Shown here: positions 26,136-39,100 of the stretch, piece by piece | Layout: each line of letters starts with the position of its first letter | How positions within the stretch are numbered: position 1 is the stretch's first letter | Source of the DNA: Grammothele lineata | Taxonomy: Eukaryota; Basidiomycota; Agaricomycetes; Polyporales; Polyporaceae | DNA: 64,000 bases | Direction of reading: 5' to 3' | NCBI GenBank assembly: GCA_002150815.3 | Contig: NDFF03000402.1 | Coordinates: 176,706 to 240,705 of the forward strand | Translations under genes and position numbers: made by a program | Notes under the pieces: model-generated | What the model was told of the DNA's origin: nothing | The model's database searches: none | Seen by the model: only the letters and a program-made list of their open reading frames with translations

Positions 26136-27422
26136 ATGGCTCCCCTCGCGGATTTCTTGCTCTCCCGTCTCCAGTTAGCGTCGCTTGGTGTTCCCCACCA
26201 CCTGACGCACTATGTGCCCGGGAAGACGCCGTTCTCCACGCCACTGGAGGTGTTCCCGACCCTGGCCGCATACCTCGTCATCATCTTCAGCATCCAGGCA
26301 TGGATGAAGAACAAGCCACCGCTCAAGCTCCAGTTCCTCTTCCGCGTCCACAACGCTTTCCTGAGCTCTGGCAGCCTTCTGCTTGTTCTGCTCATCATGG
26401 AGCAGGTCGTCCCGCGCTGGATGCAGCATGGTACCTTCTGGGCGCTCTGCCACGACGACATGTGGTCTGAAGTGAGTCGGCGACGCGTTCCACCCCGCGC
26501 TGCGCGGTGCGCTGACGCGCTTCGACGCGCAGAATCTAGAGTTCTACTACATGATCAACTATTACTTCAAGTATATCGAGCTCATAGACACTGTGTTCCT
26601 CGCGCTCAAGAAGAAGCCTCTCGGTACGCGCGACGCGTTCCGTACGTCTTGCCCGCACTCATCCTACCCCTCTAGCGTTCCTGCATGTTTTCCACCACTC
26701 TGCAACTGCACTCCTATGCTATACCCAGCTTAACGGGAAGACTAGTGTCGTATGTGCAACTGCCACGTCTTCGGACGCGTGCCTTCGGCCGATGCTGATG
26801 GCGCCCCTTTAGCAATGGGTTCCTATTGCCATCAACCTTACTGTCCATGTGATCATGTGTACGTCCCTGCGCCCGTTGTATGTCACCAGCGCATCGTTGA
26901 TAGCATGCGCGCAGACTACTACTACTACGCCACGGCCGGCGGTGCTCGCATCTGGGTATGCACTTTCGGACTGTGTTGCGTCATTGACCGCTCATCAATC
27001 ATTCGTCTGACAGTGGAAGAAATACCTCACGACCTTCCAGATTGTACAGTTTGTCATCGATCTGTTCGTTGTGTACTTCGCCAGTGAGTTCCTGCGCGTC
27101 GGCTTGTGCGCCACCCGGAGCTGATGGTGGCGTCCCACGTCAGCGTACTCGTACTATGCTGCCAACTACTTCCCGCACTGGCCCACTCTGGGGTCGTGCG
27201 CCGGAACGGAGAACGCTGCGGTCTTTGGCTGCCTGCTGCTCACCAGCTACCTGGGCCTCTTCATCCAGTTCTACATCCAGACGTACAAGAAGCCTGTCGG
27301 CGGGAAGGTTTCTGTGAACGGCAAGGCGAATGGCAAGGCGAACGGTCACGGGTGCGTGCTTGTTCCGCTGCGGGATGCGAGTTCTTGTGTGACGATGCAT
27401 GGACAGTCACAAAACGGAGTAA
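26136..27422 (+). CDS. ELO-family very-long-chain fatty-acid elongase
   Basis: The CDS is join(26136..26471, 26533..26623, 26676..26749, 26813..26858, 26915..26955, 27014..27083, 27144..27351, 27407..27422), 293 residues, usual for the family. The product is a multi-pass ER membrane enzyme that condenses malonyl-CoA with acyl-CoA, the first step of chain elongation. Diagnostic motifs are [20 protein letters not shown], the histidine box [10 protein letters not shown] (HxxHH), VHVIMYYYYYA, and [16 protein letters not shown]. The tail has the repeat [10 protein letters not shown] and ends HKTE, a lysine-containing end that could act in ER retrieval. The last intron (27352-27406) is inferred. 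Without it the frame would run on about 85 residues of unrelated sequence. Among the yeast enzymes it resembles the general Elo1/2/3 type. Chain-length preference cannot be read. Confidence 0.93.
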
Positions 27423-28566
27423 TTTCGCTTGGGTTGACGGAGGTAAAAGCGAAGCATGCTGGGGAATGGCGCTGTCGAACTGTTGATACCCTAAAGGTGC
27501 AGCGTCATGACGAGCATGCGGGGGTCGCTTCATCGTCTCTCGTTCAAATCTTATACGGTAGCGTATGTTTATTTGTACAGTGGTCACGAACTACACGAAA
27601 GACGCCGCTTAATGATCCGCCCTTGCGTGCTCGAGAGCGAGGGGACCGTTTGGAGTGGGCAGCTTCCATTGACCGCTGAGTGGATGGTGGCGACGGCCTG
27701 GGACGGCGCGCTGGTCCCTGAACGAGTGGGTCAGTCAGGCAAGGTAGGCAAGGGTAGGGACGGGATTGTTGCGGCTGAGGACGCCGCTGATGAGCACGAG
27801 GGCTGGCGGACGGCGGGCGAGGGCTCGGCGCGGATCAGGCGAGAATGACGACGGGGGGTGACAGGCAGCGACAGTCGGGCGACGGAAGCAAGCCAGGTGC
27901 ATCATGCGGTAGCCGTATATGGTTCGCGGAAGAGAGCGCGGCCCCAGCTGGCGGCAGCTGGCAGCAGCTGGCCCGAGCTTGTAAGCGGCCCCTTGAAGGC
28001 CCTTGAAGCAGCCCGAGGAGCCGTAAGCCGTCGTAAGCCCTGGGACGGCGACGGGCCTGGCTGGTCCTTAAGCTTACCGGCGGGAGGACGCCCGACGACA
28101 GCCCACACGCGCCACCCGCTCGCCCCAGCTCGAGGCGCACTCGCCGCGCACCGCCAGGTTCGCATGCCGCTCTAGCAGGCGAGCCCTCTCTCGACCCAAT
28201 ATCTACCCTCGCCCTGCCCGTCCCTCGACATCCGATCGTCCTCTTGCTCTTTCCCCTTCCTGCAACCTGCCCTGCCTCAGCCCGAGCTGCGCACCCGCGC
28301 CCCCATCAGCCCCGCCTGCATCCCCGTCTCCCTCGCCCAGAACGACTTATATACCGCTCCCAACCGCTCGGAGCAGCCACCCCCGCGACGCGTACACGCC
28401 CCCTCCCTCGTCCCCTCGCACCCGCCGGGACGCGTCCGCTTGCAGTTGCGAGCACAGCGCTACCCGCCATCGCCGCATAAGCGAGCCTCCCTAGCTCGGT
28501 CCCGCCCACGCACCGAAACCCAACAAGCACTCCCCCCCGGGCGTTCCAGAAGACATCCGGACGGCG
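27423..28566. other. 1.1-kb spacer upstream of the RasGAP gene
   Basis: No convincing gene is present. From about 28190 the plus strand becomes C/T-rich, and a TATATA-like element sits near 28347, about 220 bp before the ATG at 28567. These are plausible promoter features of the downstream gene. ORFs in this stretch are Arg/Pro/Ala-rich and look compositional. Confidence 0.4.
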
Positions 28567-31500
28567 ATGGACAAGGAATTCTACGTGTCTGTCGATCTGT
28601 ACGTGTCTGCAAAGGCCGCGGCGGCGTTGCGCAAGGTGAGCCGCCAATCCGACTCTCTGCATCGCGCCCCACCGTGTCTTGGATCTCGGCTAAACGACGT
28701 GCCTCTCTATCCGCCCTTCGATGGACGAACTCGACAATCCGTGCATGCACACATCAATGTCATACGGTGCCTTTTCCCTCTCGTGCTTCCGCGCGTTAGC
28801 CGCCCACGAAGAAGTCCGGAGACAGGCGCGACGCCGCGCGCAATGCGCCCGGCACCGCAGACGCGCCCCAGCGCAAGGTCAAAGGTACGTCGCCGCCGCA
28901 TATATGCGCGTCGGGCGGGGTGCGCGGGTGCTGAACTCGTCCTTCGGCGCGTCGTCGCCTCTGCAGAGAAGGCAAGCTGGCTCGGAATCGGTCGCAGCTC
29001 TGCGGGAGCCGGCCAATGGCGCCCCGCACGGTGCAAGCTCGTCGAGGAAGAGGAAGGATGTCTGTTGAACATCTATATCGATGTGAGTCTTTCTTCCGCG
29101 TGCGATGCGTCTGTGACTGTCGGTCTATCGTGCTTTCGCTGACGCTTCCCTGTCCGCCAGGACACTATATTATATCGATCTATTTACATGTACCTGTTGA
29201 ACCATACCGACATCCGCCCCGTCCACCGCTCGCTGTTCGAGCGGCGCAACTGCCTCGCCATCTTCTCCGTCCCGTACGTACCCCCACTTCATGCTATTCC
29301 CCGTATGTCTTCATGCATTCCGCGCTCACACGACATATGTTTCACATACTATTGCTTCCTCCGTACTGCGCGCCCCGCTCGCCGTCCCCTCCAGCGGCCA
29401 GATGCGCGGCGCGGCGCCGACGGACGAGCCGCTCTACGTCCAGTTCGAGGACGAGGAGACGGCGCACACGTGGCTCGCCCTCCTCCGCTCGTACGCTATG
29501 CCTGAGGTCTACGGCCGCTGGCTCTCGCCCGAGGACGGCGGACTGTACCGCATGTGGCGCCAGGTCGACCTCACCGTCCTTCAGGGCCGCAACCTTGGCG
29601 CGACGCGTCCACTCGCGGACGCTTCGGACGCCGGCTCCGCGTCTGGGGCGAACGGGTCAGGCGGAGTTGGGGGTGGAGCCGGCGGCGACCAGGAGCTAAG
29701 GGCGGACGCGGACGCGATCGACATGGACGTGTTCTGCGAGGTGTTCGCGAACGGGACGCTCTGCGGGCGAACGACGGTCAAGAAGGGCATCGGCTCGCCG
29801 GACTGGCACGAGCGGTTCGTGCTCCCGGACCTGCCGCCCTTCGAGAACCTCGAGATCGTCGTCTGGCGCGAGAAGCGGCTTTCGCGGCCGGCGATTGTGG
29901 GCAGCGTCACCATCGTGCTCGTCAATTTCCGTAGAGGCGACGCGGTGGAGGGGTGGTTCCCGGTTCTTCAGGGCGGGCAGTCTTCGAGCACGCAGGCGGG
30001 AGAGATGCGGCTGAAGATCCGCGTAGATGAGTGCGTTCTTCGGAAACGTTCCGCCCGATCTATGCTGAGATTTCCCAGGGAGATCATCTTGCCCTACACG
30101 GTCTACTCTAAGCTGCTCAAGGTGAATTTTCCTCCGCGTGCATGGGAGCTTGCGCGTTAACAGGCCTGATACAATAGACATTACATGCTCGGAACCATCT
30201 GGAGTGGATGCGCGAACTCGAGGGCCGACTTAAGACGAAGAACGTGAACCAAAATATCATGTCCATCGCGATTGCGAAGAACGTCCTACTGGAAAATATC
30301 ATGGAGCTCGCAGACAAGGAGGTCGATGGAACATTGACATGTAAGACATCCAGTTCAAGCGTTGCTTCTAGAGGTCTAATTGAGTGTATGCGTCTATTGA
30401 TAGCGCACAATACGCTCTTGTGGGTCCAGATGCCTCGTGTCCTCACGAGACCAGTTGGGTACTGACCTTTCCTTCCCTGACAGCCGAGGCAACACTGTCT
30501 TCACAAAGACAGTCGAGCTATATATGTCTTGGTACGGCATGGCCTTTCTAGAAGCGAGCGTTGGTGCGCCGATCCGGCGCCTCTGCTCGGACAAGGTGGC
30601 TATCGAGGTCGACCCGATGCGCATCGGCAAGACCGGCCGGGCAGTCGAGAAGAACGTCGAACTCCTGGTTTATTGGTGCCAAGAGTTCTGGGTCAGTATA
30701 TATGACGCGCGGAGACAATGTCCTCAGTGAGTATCGTCCTGATTCGTCTGCGCGGAGGGAGATGACCGGCGTCATGTAGTGAGATACGCAAGCTCTTCGA
30801 GCACATACGGTTACTGGTCGAGAACCGCTATCGGCTGAGAGAAGAGAACAATCGTGAACTACCCTGGCAAAGCGTATCGGCGTTCTGTTTCCTTCGCTTC
30901 ATCGTCCCGGCGATCTTGCATCCCCATCTGTTCGGCCTTCTTCCTGGTAAGCGGTGACGATATAGCGGGAACGTCGTCTCTGACCCCTTTCTGAAGGTCT
31001 TCCAGACGTAGCCGTGCAGCGAAGCCTAACTTTGATCGCCAAGGTCATCCAGAGTCTAGCAAACCTGAACCCAGTGAGTATTTCGCACCATTTGCTCATC
31101 AGAGCTTGCTATTCATATCCTTTCAGACTGTGCAGAAGGAAGAGTTCATGCGTGGGGTGAAGGACTTCTTGACCAACAGCTTACAAGCCATGATCGACTA
31201 CATCATCGTCGTATCTACACCAGAGCCTGTAAGCAAGGCACCCTCAACACCGCTGTCATCGGACAGGCACGAGCGGCTACGCATTATGAATGCTCTTCGT
31301 CAACGCAGCGCCACCGCACCTGTCCTTCACCGAGAAGCCATCCCCTTACTTCCCCACCTTCTTGACATCCCTCGACATCTCGCTGTCGTCACCTCCGTTG
31401 TCGTGCGCTACTCTAGATTGCAGAGCCCCTATGCACCAAATTCTGCGTCGAAGCAAGGGCAAGACAACGGGGATGACAAGCACTTTGCGGAGTTCGCCGC

Positions 31501-32089
31501 GCGCTGCCTGGAAGTCGAAGAACAGGCTCTGTTCCGAGTTAGCAAGCTCGCCGCGAAACCGCGCCGCCAACACTCCGAGCCTGTCATCCATGTCCCCGTC
31601 CCTCCCATCCCCACGAGTCCTATCCCCACGTCCCCCTCCTCGTCCTGGAAGCTGCCCCTGCGCGACCGCAAAATCTCGCTTGCATCGTCGCCCACGACCG
31701 CCGCGAAGCGCTCCCGTCGGAAGTCTGGGCGCCCCTCGACCGCGCCCTCGAGCCCCGATGGGTCCGAGGACGGCGCGCCGCCCCGCAAGTCGTTAAGCCT
31801 CAACCCGGTCTCGCCCCGCTCCGCGAAGCACCCGCCGCTGCCCTCGCCGCTGCCGCACCCGCTGACACCGACATCTGCGGACATCGCGACGTACGAAGGG
31901 CGCGCCAGGGTGAAGCGGGCGCAGGCGGTCCCCCACGCGCGCTCGACGTCGACGGACTCACCATTGGCCAGGAAGCCCATCCCGGACCCGATGCTGTCGC
32001 CCACGTCGGACACGTCCGTGGAGGGCGCGGACGACGCAAGCAAGCGCCGCAGAAACTTCCTCCGCTCGATCTTGCCGCGGCGACCGTGA
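28567..32089 (+). CDS. PH-C2-RasGAP protein
   Basis: Short exon 1 (28567-28635) encodes MDKEFYVSVDLYVSAK.... Exon 2 starts at 28800. A PH-type domain follows (QWRPARCKLVEEEEGCLLNI, TILYRSIYMYLLN, then DEETAHTWLALLRSY), then a C2 domain (QVDLTVLQGRNLG, MDVFCEVFANGTL, WHERFVLPDLPP). The RasGAP domain has the arginine-finger loop TLFRGNTVFTKTVELYM, RRQCPHEIRKLFEHIR, FLRFIVPAILHPHLFG and LIAKVIQSLANLNPT. The arginine finger and the FLR...PAI signature are intact, so GAP activity is expected. This order is that of RASAL/SynGAP-type proteins and resembles fungal Bud2/CLA2. A 16-nt exon (30404-30419) lies just before the finger. The C-terminal 290 residues are Ser/Pro/Arg-rich and probably disordered. 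Likely role: switching off a Ras- or Rsr1-like GTPase in polarity or signalling. The target is inferred. Confidence 0.9.
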
Positions 32090-32352
32090 GCATACCGTCA
32101 CCTGGATTCTTTCGGATATCTATCGCAAAGTTTGGACGGAGATTGGAGCTTTGAACCTCCCTCGATGTTGTAATCTTGAGTCTGGAGAATGGACTGTTGC
32201 TGTTGTGCTGGTACTCTCGTTGCTATATACGATGCTTCCGAGTGTATATTACGCATGCATTAGTCGTCAGTGTTTTGTACGTTGTACACATCCAGTAGAT
32301 ATATATATGGTCCATGATACAGAACATCGCGACGTCACGGAAGACGACAAAC
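32090..32352. other. Convergent 3' spacer
   Basis: These 263 bp lie between the RasGAP stop and the AP-2 alpha stop. An AT-rich core (about 32215-32320, with several TATAT runs) is suitable for polyadenylation on either strand. Confidence 0.4.
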
Positions 32353-35300
32353 TTAGGTGGATCGCTTCTCGCCCAAGCCGTGCGTCTCTGCTGCCAGCGG
32401 CCTCTGCAGGAGCTTTTGCGCTTCGCGGGCGACGTCCTCTGACGTACTTCGTATTGTGATGCGCGAGAGCTAGCTCGACCCCACAGTGAGCTGGTGAAAC
32501 ATGTCAGGATGTGTCGAGAACGCACCTTCGCTTCCCTGTTCGGCTCAAGGCGCAACAAACATCCGACTTTCCCGTCTACCGCCGTGTGTACAATGCCAGC
32601 GCCAACCACGTTGCTCGGCTTAGGGTCAACGCCGTCGAGGACTTGCAGACCATGTCCAGATACAACCTCACGCTGCTTCGCGAGGTCGATGTGGCCTGTT
32701 GCATCAAGGGAGATGGGGAAGATGCTCTGCGCCTCCCGCGGCGGGCCGCCGATGAGCTTCCACCGCTCAAAGAAGTCTGTAGAGCCGAGTTTGACACCCT
32801 CCATAAATTTCGTGACGACGACAGGGAGCCGGACGGCGATCGTCTGGTGCGAGCCGGCGAGGAACGAAACGACGAGAATGGGCGGGGAGGTGAACACCTT
32901 CTTACACTCGACCTGCACCACCTGTTGAATTTGTGTGCGCGGCGCGAGTGTGCTCGGAGCGATTTTCACGAACGACGCCGAGAGCGCCTCGGACTCCTCC
33001 GTATGAAGTGTCGTGGTGAACGATGTGAGAGGGGCTGACATTTTATTCCCAACGTACACGGCGACCTGTCCTAGTGGGCCCTGGTAGCGCGACTTGATAC
33101 CAACCTGGACCTGTACATCTTCGTATAGCACACCTTCCGCTTTGTACAGGAGCTTGTCAAACCAACGATCAACGTTGGGTCCAGCGGTGAGTCGGGGGAT
33201 GCCCTTGGCAGCGAGCGCGGCAGAGGTGTCTGGAAGGGATTGTGATGGTTGTCCGTTGGTCGGGGAAGAAGTGAGGTCGAGGCCGAGAAGAGAGTTCGTG
33301 ATATCTGTGGAAATATCACCAGACGGTGCGGCTGCTTTCCCGTTAACCTCCAGCTTCATGGTCGATTTTCGGGTTAGCTGGCGGTCAAGAGAATCCTTCC
33401 CACCAAGACTCCATGTTCGCTTGTCCTCCGTGTCACCGTGCTTCTTGTTCATGCGGTTGATGAGTGCGCTCTCTCGTGGAGGGAAGGGCGGAATCTCCTC
33501 GCAGACATTCTGCAAAAGCTCGTCTTCTTCTGGCCGCTGAGCAAGCGTGTAAAACTCGCACGCTCGTTGTTGGAGCTCGACATCTAGGACATGTCGATAG
33601 CGCTCAAAGACGTTCACCAGTTGTGGCTTGATCTCGGGAAAGACATTCACCCACTTGATGTATGTGGAAAGGAGGAGAGCACGAGTCGGGGCCATGCAGA
33701 ACTGAGACTTCGCATGCAAGACCTGGAACTGCTCGATGGGACTGTATCCAGGCTCATTGGCAATGAGGTGTCCGTATTCGCCCAGAATGTACCCTGATGC
33801 AGCGTCAACCTCGTACGACTGATACTCTACAGTGTGTGCACTTACCACCGACTTTGACCAAACTCTCGTGTGACGACGGTGACTTGAGATACTCAAAGAC
33901 AACCTTGGCCGCATATGCTTGAAGGTCTTCCGTGTTCGTCACAATTTGGACGACGCGGTACCACACTTCCTCCCCAACGTGGTCTCCCGCGGCGCTGAGC
34001 AATTCCAGGATTGTGTCGACATACCACTTGTATGTATTGGCGTACTTTTCGGTCAAGATGGCGATCTTCAGTACCATCTCCTCCCGAAGGCCATAATCCG
34101 CGACTTTTAGGTATCGCAAGAGTTCGCCCACAATCAGCTCGGAATTGTCTGTGTCGCACATGCTATACAGAAGATCGAGCGCTCGTCGTCGGACTGAGAT
34201 GTCCTTGTCTCGAAGTGAGAGGATAATCGTGCCCTGATGTCGTTTGATGGCTTCCAAGTTATCCGTCCGCGCAGCGAGATGTGCCATGGTATCCAAACCA
34301 AGGTACCGCACATTCGTCTCCTTGGAGCTGATGAATCTAGCAAGGAGCACTGCGGCAGTGTTCACTAGAGGTGACCTAGTGTCGACGTGGATAGCTAAGC
34401 TGATGGCCTCGAATAGAACGGCATGCTGGGCGTTGTTATGCTGCACATTCCTTGTGGGCTCATTGCAGTTGTTCATGATGGTCTGAATGACCTCCTGTAG
34501 CATGGTCTGGATTGTAGGGTCATCTGGGAACGACTTGGGTTAGAAATTTTGGTGCGTTTCTGTCAGTAGCGATCCTACCGGAAGGCGGGTAGTACTGCAA
34601 CAGGCGTAGAAGCTTGACCTGCAGCCAGGGTATTGGTACCTTGTAATAGGCGTATGTCGCGGCGAACTCGTGCTCCACAACGAGCTGTAGACGAGAAATT
34701 TTCAGGATTCAGTTCCCAATATATGAAAAAGGTACTTACACGATTTAGTCTGTCTACGGCTTTTTGGTAACAAACAGCAAATGCATCTAGGTGATCTTGT
34801 GCAAGTGCCATGATCAAACTTGTCACACTGAGCACCACACCCTGCCGGCATGTCAACATGATGCGAGAATGGGCGTGTCGAGCTACTCACGAGATCAGGG
34901 TCATCCATGATGGACACGATTCGCAACGCCCACTCCTTTGCAGGAATGACGTCAGGATGCTTCCGGTATAACCTCAGTAGAGTTAGAGCAGCTTTCTTCC
35001 GTACGAAATTCTGCGAAGTCCTGATCTGCTGTCTTAGCTACCAGACATGACAGATACATCCAAAGTGCAAGATCCTTACGGTGATATTAATAGCCGGTGC
35101 ACGTCCTCTGCGAGGGCCTCCGCCATCTCCTGCCCACCGACATTCGCAATGGCGTGCAAGGCCAGACAGTTGTGGATCTCGTTGTTGTCATTCAAATCCT
35201 TGCGAATGGAGTTGACAACAAGTCGCAGGAAGTCCGAATTCTCGTGCATGAGAAGGGTCACAGCGAGGTATCCCTGTAGCGGACGGAAATGAAGGGGGAT

Positions 35301-35761
35301 AACAATGTCAATGCCATTGGATACACACAATCTGCTTCTCGCTGTACTTGGAGCTTGATATGAGATTGACGGCTTCCATATGTCCGACGTCGACCTTGTA
35401 TCCGAGGATGTATGTGAAGATGACTTTCGCAACATACCTTGTTCCCACAAGTCAGTACCACTCTTGGAGCAACTGCCCTTTCAAATGGCTCAGAAGGCTT
35501 ACTTCTTCTTCTGGTACCCATCGAGGTTTCCATCTAGCTTAATATGTTAGCATAATGGTCGACCATAGGGAAGCGAATGAGTGCATACCTTTGAACCGCT
35601 TCCGAATATTAGCCATCTCCTTATTTATCCGCTTCTCCTCAAGTTCCCTGACGCGAGCACCGCGAATGTCCGCAATGAACTCATGCAGCGTGTGAGGCCC
35701 TGAGATGAAGTCGTAGATACGATGCGCATACCTGCGTCAGGCCTCGCATGTTGGTCGCCAT
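32353..35761 (-). CDS. APL3: AP-2 complex alpha subunit (alpha-adaptin)
   Basis: Exon 1 at 35761 encodes [10 protein letters not shown]. Splicing to the acceptor after ...CATGAG gives [18 protein letters not shown], matching the conserved alpha-adaptin N-terminus. Next come [36 protein letters not shown] and [11 protein letters not shown]. The trunk contains HEAT-like repeats such as [14 protein letters not shown] and [15 protein letters not shown]. After a Ser/Pro hinge, the appendage (ear) begins near the [20 protein letters not shown] region, and the end is spliced to [17 protein letters not shown]...KRST with TAA at 32353-32355. Without that last intron the frame runs into 40 residues of nonsense. 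The subunit sits in the plasma-membrane clathrin adaptor, binds PI(4,5)P2 and endocytic accessory factors through its ear, and is about the normal length. It is the downstream member of a minus-strand tandem with the helicase. Confidence 0.95.
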
Positions 35762-36198
35762 GATGGTATAGGTTGAGTGTGGGGTAACCGATGGACGTGA
35801 GCTGGGGTTGGAAAGCAGACAAGTTCGAACAAAGAATCAAAACAGGACGTTCAGCAGAGCAAGGGACGTCAGCAATAAGTTGGATAGGGCAGTCGGCTCA
35901 TGAGCAGAGCGGTGGCGGCGGGAGGTTGACAAGTGCGCTCGGGCGTTGGCTGCCACTGCCAGAGCTTTCTACCAACGCGTACCATCTGAGACTCAATCAC
36001 GTGTTCAACGATCATGACATCTAGGAATCAGAGTGCAGACATATGCAACCCTGGGTCAGTGCTCAAGCTTCAAGGGTGAACAGCTCTATATCATGAGCAA
36101 AAAAAGCTTTGACATTACACGAATACGCGGTATTACGATAAGCTGCTAAGATGACCAATCTCGGGACTTCTTATGACGACCACCTCCCTCCCCTTCTG
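35762..36198. other. Spacer upstream of AP-2 alpha, downstream of the helicase
   Basis: This 437-bp region is bounded by the AP-2 alpha start and the helicase stop, both minus strand. It should carry the helicase 3' UTR and the AP-2 alpha promoter. No other gene is seen. Confidence 0.4.
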
Positions 36199-39100
36199 CT
36201 ACTGCCTCGACAACCGGCTAGGTGTGCTTGGTCTTGACGAATACGCCGACGAGATGTTGTACGGGGTTGAGTATCCAGACCTCGAGCCGCTGAACGGCGT
36301 GTATGGCGGAAGCCGGATCGACGCCAGGGAAGGCGAGTCCATTGGAGTGCCAGGTCGGGAGTTCGATTGCGACTGCATCGCAACTCGGTAAGTGCTGTAG
36401 TGGTTCAAGATACGGACAACGTCCATCGTCATTAGGTCGAGCTCCTTGACCTCCGTATCCGACAGAGGAGTGTTCCTCAAGTTCTCCTCGTCCTCGTCAC
36501 CGGACTCGTCTTCCCGGCCACCGTCATACGTAAGCGGCTTCCGGTACTGGCTGGCCTTGCGTTGACGGCTCGCGATGATACCCTGGAAGACGCGGAGCAT
36601 GCAATCCTCCATCATGACCTTGAGCCGCTCAAGATCATCCAACACGTCCATACGGCCAATAATGGGCAACCACTCGTCGCACTCTAATCCGCGATGAGTA
36701 ACGGAGATACGGTAGGCACCGAACAGGATATAGGTGAGAGGATCCAGGCGTGTGGTGCCGACTATATATTTCTCGGCGTGCTGGCTCGTGGCGATGTTCT
36801 GTCGCTTCTCAGCGTAGGCAACGATTTGTTTCTCCATATGAGGCTGGTCGGAGCCGTCCTTGGGTCCTTCTCGTTTGCGATGGTTCACGCTAGACGGATG
36901 AATGATGACGATCTACAAGAGACCTTCATCAGTAGTGACACACGTTCGTGAAGTCTGAGTATCCTAACCTTGTCGACCGCCGTCCGGTAGGTCCTGTCGC
37001 CCGTGCGAATAGCGAACTTAGGCTGGCACGCGATAGCAATTAACGCCGCTAGCAGCGGGAGCGAATCGCCATTCTCATTCAGCTGTTGGGGGATCGTGGG
37101 GACATCCCTCGACCGTGCTCGTGGTGGCACGTAGGGCAGCCTGCCGCCAGCCGAGACATCGATTACACCAACGTCGTAGAGCGACTTGAGCAAATGGTCC
37201 TTAACCTTCGCGATATTGAGTAGCGTCGGTTTTGAGAGGAAGTTGTCCTGAGCGAAGCGGTTCGCGGACACGAACAACCCCTGGCTCTGCATCGACCACC
37301 ATTCGCGATAGGCCCGAAGCGCGGCGAGCGTGTCCGAACGGAATTCTGCGGGCGTCCACGAGTTCTTCTTCGCCTGCGCCTCAGCCTTGACATGGATCGG
37401 CGCCACGAACGGATCTCGTGCGCCCATGATGGCGGCAAGGGTGATCGCAGCGTCGAGGCATCGGAAGAAAGATCCGAAGAGGACGAGACGGCCGAGGCGG
37501 GGATCGACGGGGAGCTGTAGGAGAACACTACCGAGCGAGGTGAGGTTGTTGCTGGAGTCGAGTGCTCCAACCATGCGAAGCGACTCAATCGCGGCTTGGA
37601 TCCGCTCAGGAGCGGGAGGTTCGATCGCCGCAGCCAGCACCTCTTCGATGGTCATACCAGGGAAGTTTAGCGCCTTAACGTGCATGACGACGTTCTCGAG
37701 GTCGACCCGCTTCATTTCTACTGTCTGGTGAGGGTGAAGCTCCTCCGCATGTCTCCGGCCGAGGATACCGAAATATTCTCCTGGGCGATGGCGACCCGCA
37801 CGACCTGCGCGTTGGTTGAGGTTCGACGATCCCACCCATGCCGAAACAAGATTGGAGATGTGTCGTGAAGGATCATAGCGCTGTTCCTTGATGCGAGCCG
37901 TGTCCACGACATACACCACATCGGGAATGGTCACGGATGTCTCAGCGATATTGGTAGAGAGGATGATGCGACGAACACCAGCGGGAGGAGGCTCGAAGAC
38001 TGCTTGTTGTTCAGCGACAGGGATGGTGGAATGGAGTAAGTGAAGGCTGAACTTGCTGGTGTCGTTGAAATTGAACCCGAGCTGTTTCGACCGATCGGTA
38101 TCCATAAGACACCGTCTAACGGCACTTATTTCATCCCACCCCGGCAGGAACACTAGAACGTGGCCGTCGTCTGATTTCTTCAAGACGTGGGCGATAGTGA
38201 GGGCGATGAGGGGTGTGGGCAGCTCGAGATCATCAACATCCCGTGAGTTTTCCCGCAGACCAGGAGGAGAGGCACGGGAGGAAGATAAGGATGGTGGAAT
38301 GCCAGGGATGTCTGAACCGAGCTCCTGCGCGAGGTACTTGCGAACAGACTCTTCACGGAAGACCCAAGAGGTCTGCGAGTCTTTCACCAAGTCGGGAACA
38401 TAGTCGTCGAGGAAGTGTTTCTGCACGGGGTATGCACGACCTGGAATTTCGACAACACCGGCGGGGACTCCCTGTTCGTCGGGGAAGTATTTGCGGAAAA
38501 GCGTCGAGTCGATGGTAGCACTCATGAGCACGATCTTGATCGGCTTCCTCTGAGCGCGACGCTCCCCGAGAAGCCGCTTGAGGACGACGAGCATCAGGTC
38601 GATGTCAACGTCTCGCTCGTGGACCTCGTCGACGACAATGTGGGTGACATCATCCATGTTGCTTCTCGAGTTAGTCTCCTGCAGCGCAGACTGCATCTTG
38701 CGAAGGAAAACACCAGTGGTGCAGAATGTGATTGAGCCATGTTCCTCGGCGGGCTTCGACTCAAAACGGACTTGGTAACCGACCGTACCCCGACCGCAGG
38801 TTTCGCCCCTCTCCTTTGCAACGCGCTCCGCTACGCTGATAGCAGCGATACGGCGAGGTTGGGTGCATATGATGTTGCACTTCGCCCCGTCGCCCCTGTC
38901 GATCCACCGGTCCAGGATGAGCTGTGGGATCTGAGTGGTCTTGCCAGAACCCGTCGCCGCCATACAGATGGTGACGTCGTGCTCGTCGATGTGGGTAAGC
39001 AATTCCTCAGACTTCGTAAAGACGGGCAACGAAGCGCGTGTGTTACGGATAGACTCCAAATTAGGGTTGGACAGATACACCTCGCGGCGGGCCTTCAATC

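Noticed and set aside
28707..29072. A minus-strand ORF at the RasGAP 5' end
   Set aside because: The plus strand has a spliced frame leading into the PH domain, and the minus ORF is a shadow.
33071..33319. Frameshift or pseudogene in the AP-2 alpha hinge
   Set aside because: The main frame is open from 33914 through the hinge into the ear. The shorter ORF is simply another frame.
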